Assembly (NCBI GenBank): GCA_944324625.1
Contig: CALUWZ010000068.1
Span: 1-8,527 of the forward strand
Origin: an uncultured Mailhella sp.
Lineage (GTDB): Bacteria > Desulfobacterota > Desulfovibrionia > Desulfovibrionales > Desulfovibrionaceae
Direction: 5' to 3'
DNA length: 8,527 bases
Positions 5,936 through 8,527 of the stretch are shown here, piece after piece; the stretch's first letter is position 1; every line of letters begins with the position of its first letter. The notes under the pieces are model-generated. The model had not been told where the DNA came from. It saw only the letters and a program-made list of their open reading frames with translations, and searched no databases. Both the position numbers and the translations under genes were made by a program.

Positions 5936-8527
5936 TTAATCATGGATAAAATCCCGGGCAAAAAATCCTCTGCGCAGATAATGGTTTTGCGCTCTTTCCT
6001 CTTGATATTCTTTGTAAAGTTTTGGCTCTGACCAGTCTTGCACGACTTTTCCTTCACTTTCCAGCTGTCTTGCGTGTTTTTGGGCATCCTTCAGGCGAAG
6101 GACGGCACTTTCAACGGCTCTGTGGTCCAGACATTCGGCAAGGCGCTGTCTGTATTCGTCAACATCAATTGCAATAAGTTTGTCATAAGTTTCTTTGTCG
6201 ATGTGAGAGGGGGCAAAGAGCTGGTTGAATCCGTATAACGGACGCAGGGCCGTGATCTGGTCGGAATTGAGCGTGCTTACGTCAAGGTCGCCGTCTTCGG
6301 TAAGTTTGACAGGTCCGGATTTTTCGAGTTCTTTGACTTTTTCGGGTTCATCTTCCATGTATATTCTGTTCATGCCGACTTTTCGGAAGCCGAAGCTCGC
6401 ATCGTTGTCAATGCCGGTAACGGTGACTTTGCCTGTTTCGGTATCGATGCTGATAAGATAATTGTCGCCGTGTCTGTCAACCTGTCCGGAAAGGCAGTCT
6501 GCCCATTCAAGCCTGCACAGTTCCCTCATGAGGTTTGCCCGCATGGTGTCGCGAAGGCCTTTTCTGTCGAGCAGGGTCAGGGTTTGTCCGTAGCTGAAGG
6601 TTTCTCCCTTGCTGTTGAATCCGCAGTGCGCTTTTTTGCTGCCTGTCATTCCGTAGAATGTCGCGCCTTTTGCGGCCTCCATGAACAGGCCGAATTTTCC
6701 GTCAAAGCTTCCGATGGAGGATTTTGCTATGACATCACCGCAGCCTATGCTTTCAGCCGATCTGCAGGCGGCAATGTTGACCTGCATGACCTTTGTTTCT
6801 GCTTTGTAGCCAAGGCCGTTGGCGGTCAAATGGTTCAGGCCGAAACGGGCATGCAGTTCGGGTTTGAAAACCAGTGTTTTGTCTTCACCGTCTTTTCCTC
6901 GGTAAGTGCAGAGGTTGACAGTGTTGGCGGCTCCTTGTCCCAGAACTTTGGATTGGACAAGAACTGCATCGCCCGCAATGGTTTCCAGCTGGTCGAGAGG
7001 TATGTCCCGAAGGCTTGCTTCAAGCAGGGTAGACATATCCACATTGTGTTCCAAAGCTTCAAGAATATGGTTTTGGTGAAGTTTTGCTCCGTATTGGGTG
7101 GCCTGTTCGTACATGGCTCCAAGTTCATCTTTTTCGGCATGAAAAATTTCGGTTGAAAACATATAGAGTTCGGAACAGTAATCCGCAAGCACGGCAAAAG
7201 CTTTATTGTCCAGATTGTCCCACGCAAAGGAAATAAATTCTTTTGCTTCTTTTTCGTTCATGGTGACGCCGTAATGCTTAAAATGGTTGATAATGCGGTC
7301 TTGAATTTTTTCTGCGTGTTTGTCGAAGTCCATGCCGTATTTGTTTATGTTCCGCTGGACGATATATGCCATGGCAACGGCACTGAAGGCTGTGTGGCTT
7401 TTATCTTCCCACAGTTCGCTCATAATGTTTAGGATTGCCGTTTTCAGCTGCTGGGGAGTAAATTTTGCTTTTTCAATATCTTGTTTTAATTGTTCAACTT
7501 TATTGTTGTGTGAAGCAAAACTTTCCTGCAGGTCTTTTAAAAAAACGCTCATGCGGGGATTTTTTGTTTTGATCTGACTGAATATGTCAAGATTGTATTT
7601 GTTCATTAATTGTTCTGCATCGGCACTGATCGTTTTCAGCGGATTGCTTTGTTCCATGGCTTCGAGGCGGTTTTCCATTCTGCCGATGCAGGAAAGCAGG
7701 GCGTCATGCAGGCCGGAATCCATTTGCAGGCCGCTTTGCGGGTTTTGCAGGGATTCGACCTGTGTTTTCAGATTTTGAACTTCGGTTTTGAGTTCTCCTG
7801 CTTTTTGCGTAAATTCCGTATGATTGATTTGTCCTTGGGATTGTTCCAAAGTGTCAATTTTTGCAAAAAGCCCTGCCGTTTGTGTTTTTACTTGGTCGGC
7901 AAGAACGTGGCCGTGCATTTTGTGGCTGACGGCCTGCATGCCCTGAAGAAGGCTTTTTTCCGTATCGATTTCGGAAAGTCCCTGCATGATCTGCGTTTTG
8001 TCGGCAGCGGGAGAAATGCCGTTTCGGGCAAGAAGCTGCATTGTTCCTGCAAGGTTTAATGCTTCGCTTGCCCTGAACTGGGTTGCCTGCATCAAAGACT
8101 GCAGCAGGGGACCGGCTTTTCCTGTTTTGCCGAGATAATCCTTAACGGCTTTATACAGTCCGTTTTGTGCGCTGACATATTCTTCGATGATTTTAAACTG
8201 TTCGCCTCCGAGCTCTTCTGTCTGGCAGTCTTTTAAAGAAAGTTTGGCAAGGTGCTGCGCTGCCGTATCGCACTTTTTGGCGGCATTCAAAATTTTGGAG
8301 TGGAGGAGATAGCCGCTTTTGCCGAAGGAAGGTCTGGGAAGTTCTTCCGCTATGCTGTCGGCATAAGAAGCGGATAAGCCTTCCATTCCGGCCGCTGCGC
8401 GGGTCAGCAGGTTATCCAGCCGCTTTTCAAATTGCTTCGCCTGAGCCGAAATATCGTCCCGATCGGCCTCCGGTGCAGGGATTTCGGAATTTGGCGCTGC
8501 CGTATCGCCGGGAGCGGGATTGTCTAT
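5936..8527 (-). CDS. Large coiled-coil protein with C-terminal atypical kinase-like domain; possible secreted effector (N-terminus outside window)
   Basis: The frame stays open to the right window edge, so the true start is not visible; 863 residues are seen (numbered from the edge). Residues 1-25 are a Pro/Ala/Asp/Glu-rich linker. Residues 26-510 look mostly helical, with a coiled-coil-like heptad stretch near 210-262 (Leu/Ile-rich, Gln/Lys/Glu-rich). Residues about 515-760 look like a phosphotransferase domain: Gly-rich loop KVLGQGAANT (from 527), Lys555 in TLVFKPEL as the ATP lysine, DRHGDNYLI (Asp684, Asn689) as catalytic loop, and GIDNDASFG (Asp707, Asp709) as the metal-binding motif. 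The D-R-H-x-x-N form recalls PI3/PI4-kinases and HipA-like kinases rather than classical HRD kinases. A charged helical tail follows and the protein ends in FIHD. No signal peptide or membrane helix is seen in this part. Domain layout suggests a type III-type effector acting on a host or target cell, but no secretion genes are in the window, so substrate and export are unknown. Confidence 0.7.
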   Translation of the reverse strand: MDNPAPGDTAAPNSEIPAPEADRDDISAQAKQFEKRLDNLLTRAAAGMEGLSASYADSIAEELPRPSFGKSGYLLHSKILNAAKKCDTAAQHLAKLSLKDCQTEELGGEQFKIIEEYVSAQNGLYKAVKDYLGKTGKAGPLLQSLMQATQFRASEALNLAGTMQLLARNGISPAADKTQIMQGLSEIDTEKSLLQGMQAVSHKMHGHVLADQVKTQTAGLFAKIDTLEQSQGQINHTEFTQKAGELKTEVQNLKTQVESLQNPQSGLQMDSGLHDALLSCIGRMENRLEAMEQSNPLKTISADAEQLMNKYNLDIFSQIKTKNPRMSVFLKDLQESFASHNNKVEQLKQDIEKAKFTPQQLKTAILNIMSELWEDKSHTAFSAVAMAYIVQRNINKYGMDFDKHAEKIQDRIINHFKHYGVTMNEKEAKEFISFAWDNLDNKAFAVLADYCSELYMFSTEIFHAEKDELGAMYEQATQYGAKLHQNHILEALEHNVDMSTLLEASLRDIPLDQLETIAGDAVLVQSKVLGQGAANTVNLCTYRGKDGEDKTLVFKPELHARFGLNHLTANGLGYKAETKVMQVNIAACRSAESIGCGDVIAKSSIGSFDGKFGLFMEAAKGATFYGMTGSKKAHCGFNSKGETFSYGQTLTLLDRKGLRDTMRANLMRELCRLEWADCLSGQVDRHGDNYLISIDTETGKVTVTGIDNDASFGFRKVGMNRIYMEDEPEKVKELEKSGPVKLTEDGDLDVSTLNSDQITALRPLYGFNQLFAPSHIDKETYDKLIAIDVDEYRQRLAECLDHRAVESAVLRLKDAQKHARQLESEGKVVQDWSEPKLYKEYQEERAQNHYLRRGFFARDFIHD

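Noticed and set aside
6470..7156. 228-codon plus-strand open frame opposite the kinase-like gene
   Set aside because: It is antisense to the frame that carries ordered kinase motifs and stays open for 864 codons; no Shine-Dalgarno sequence or recognisable domain.

Overview
The window looks like a sulfate/sulfite-respiring deltaproteobacterium of the Desulfovibrionaceae type with mid-range GC. The evidence is a complete four-gene cluster in the exact order of the Desulfovibrio Qrc menaquinone reductase: a six-haem cytochrome, a molybdopterin-family protein lacking the N-terminal Fe-S motif, a 16-cysteine ferredoxin-like subunit and a ten-helix NrfD-like membrane protein. Species cannot be fixed from sequence alone.

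Layout from left to right. Positions 2-256 (+) hold the 3' end of a CGGC-domain protein, followed by its own terminator (295-334). A bidirectional terminator (451-481) separates it from the convergent qrc operon. Positions 497-5255 (-) hold qrcD, qrcC, qrcB and qrcA, transcribed right to left in the order A-B-C-D. They have gaps of 3-17 nt, and a clear Shine-Dalgarno sequence precedes qrcB, qrcC and qrcD. Positions 5256-5573 are an AT-rich non-coding stretch. It holds a candidate qrc promoter (-), two similar TTGACA-type promoter elements on the + strand, and an inverted repeat built on TGCATGCA. Positions 5574-5668 (+) encode tRNA-Ser(GCT) with an encoded CCA end, followed by a terminator (5715-5765). 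Positions 5936-8527 (-) hold the 3' part of a very large gene whose start lies beyond the right edge. A terminator for it sits at 5837-5877.

How the genes work together. The Qrc proteins form one periplasm-facing complex. QrcA takes electrons from periplasmic type I cytochrome c3 (reduced by hydrogenases or formate dehydrogenases), QrcC relays them through Fe-S clusters, and QrcD passes them to menaquinone in the membrane. QrcB is a structural or relay subunit of molybdopterin-enzyme descent. The tRNA and the large right-hand gene are functionally separate.

The most unusual item is the right-hand gene. Its visible 863 residues comprise a Pro/Ala-rich linker, long helical and coiled-coil stretches, and a C-terminal kinase-like domain. 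That domain has a Gly-rich loop (LGQG), a lysine in VFKPE, a DRHGDN catalytic-loop-like motif and an IDND metal-motif equivalent, most like the PI3/PI4-kinase or HipA-type atypical kinase folds. It may be a secreted effector, but this is inference.
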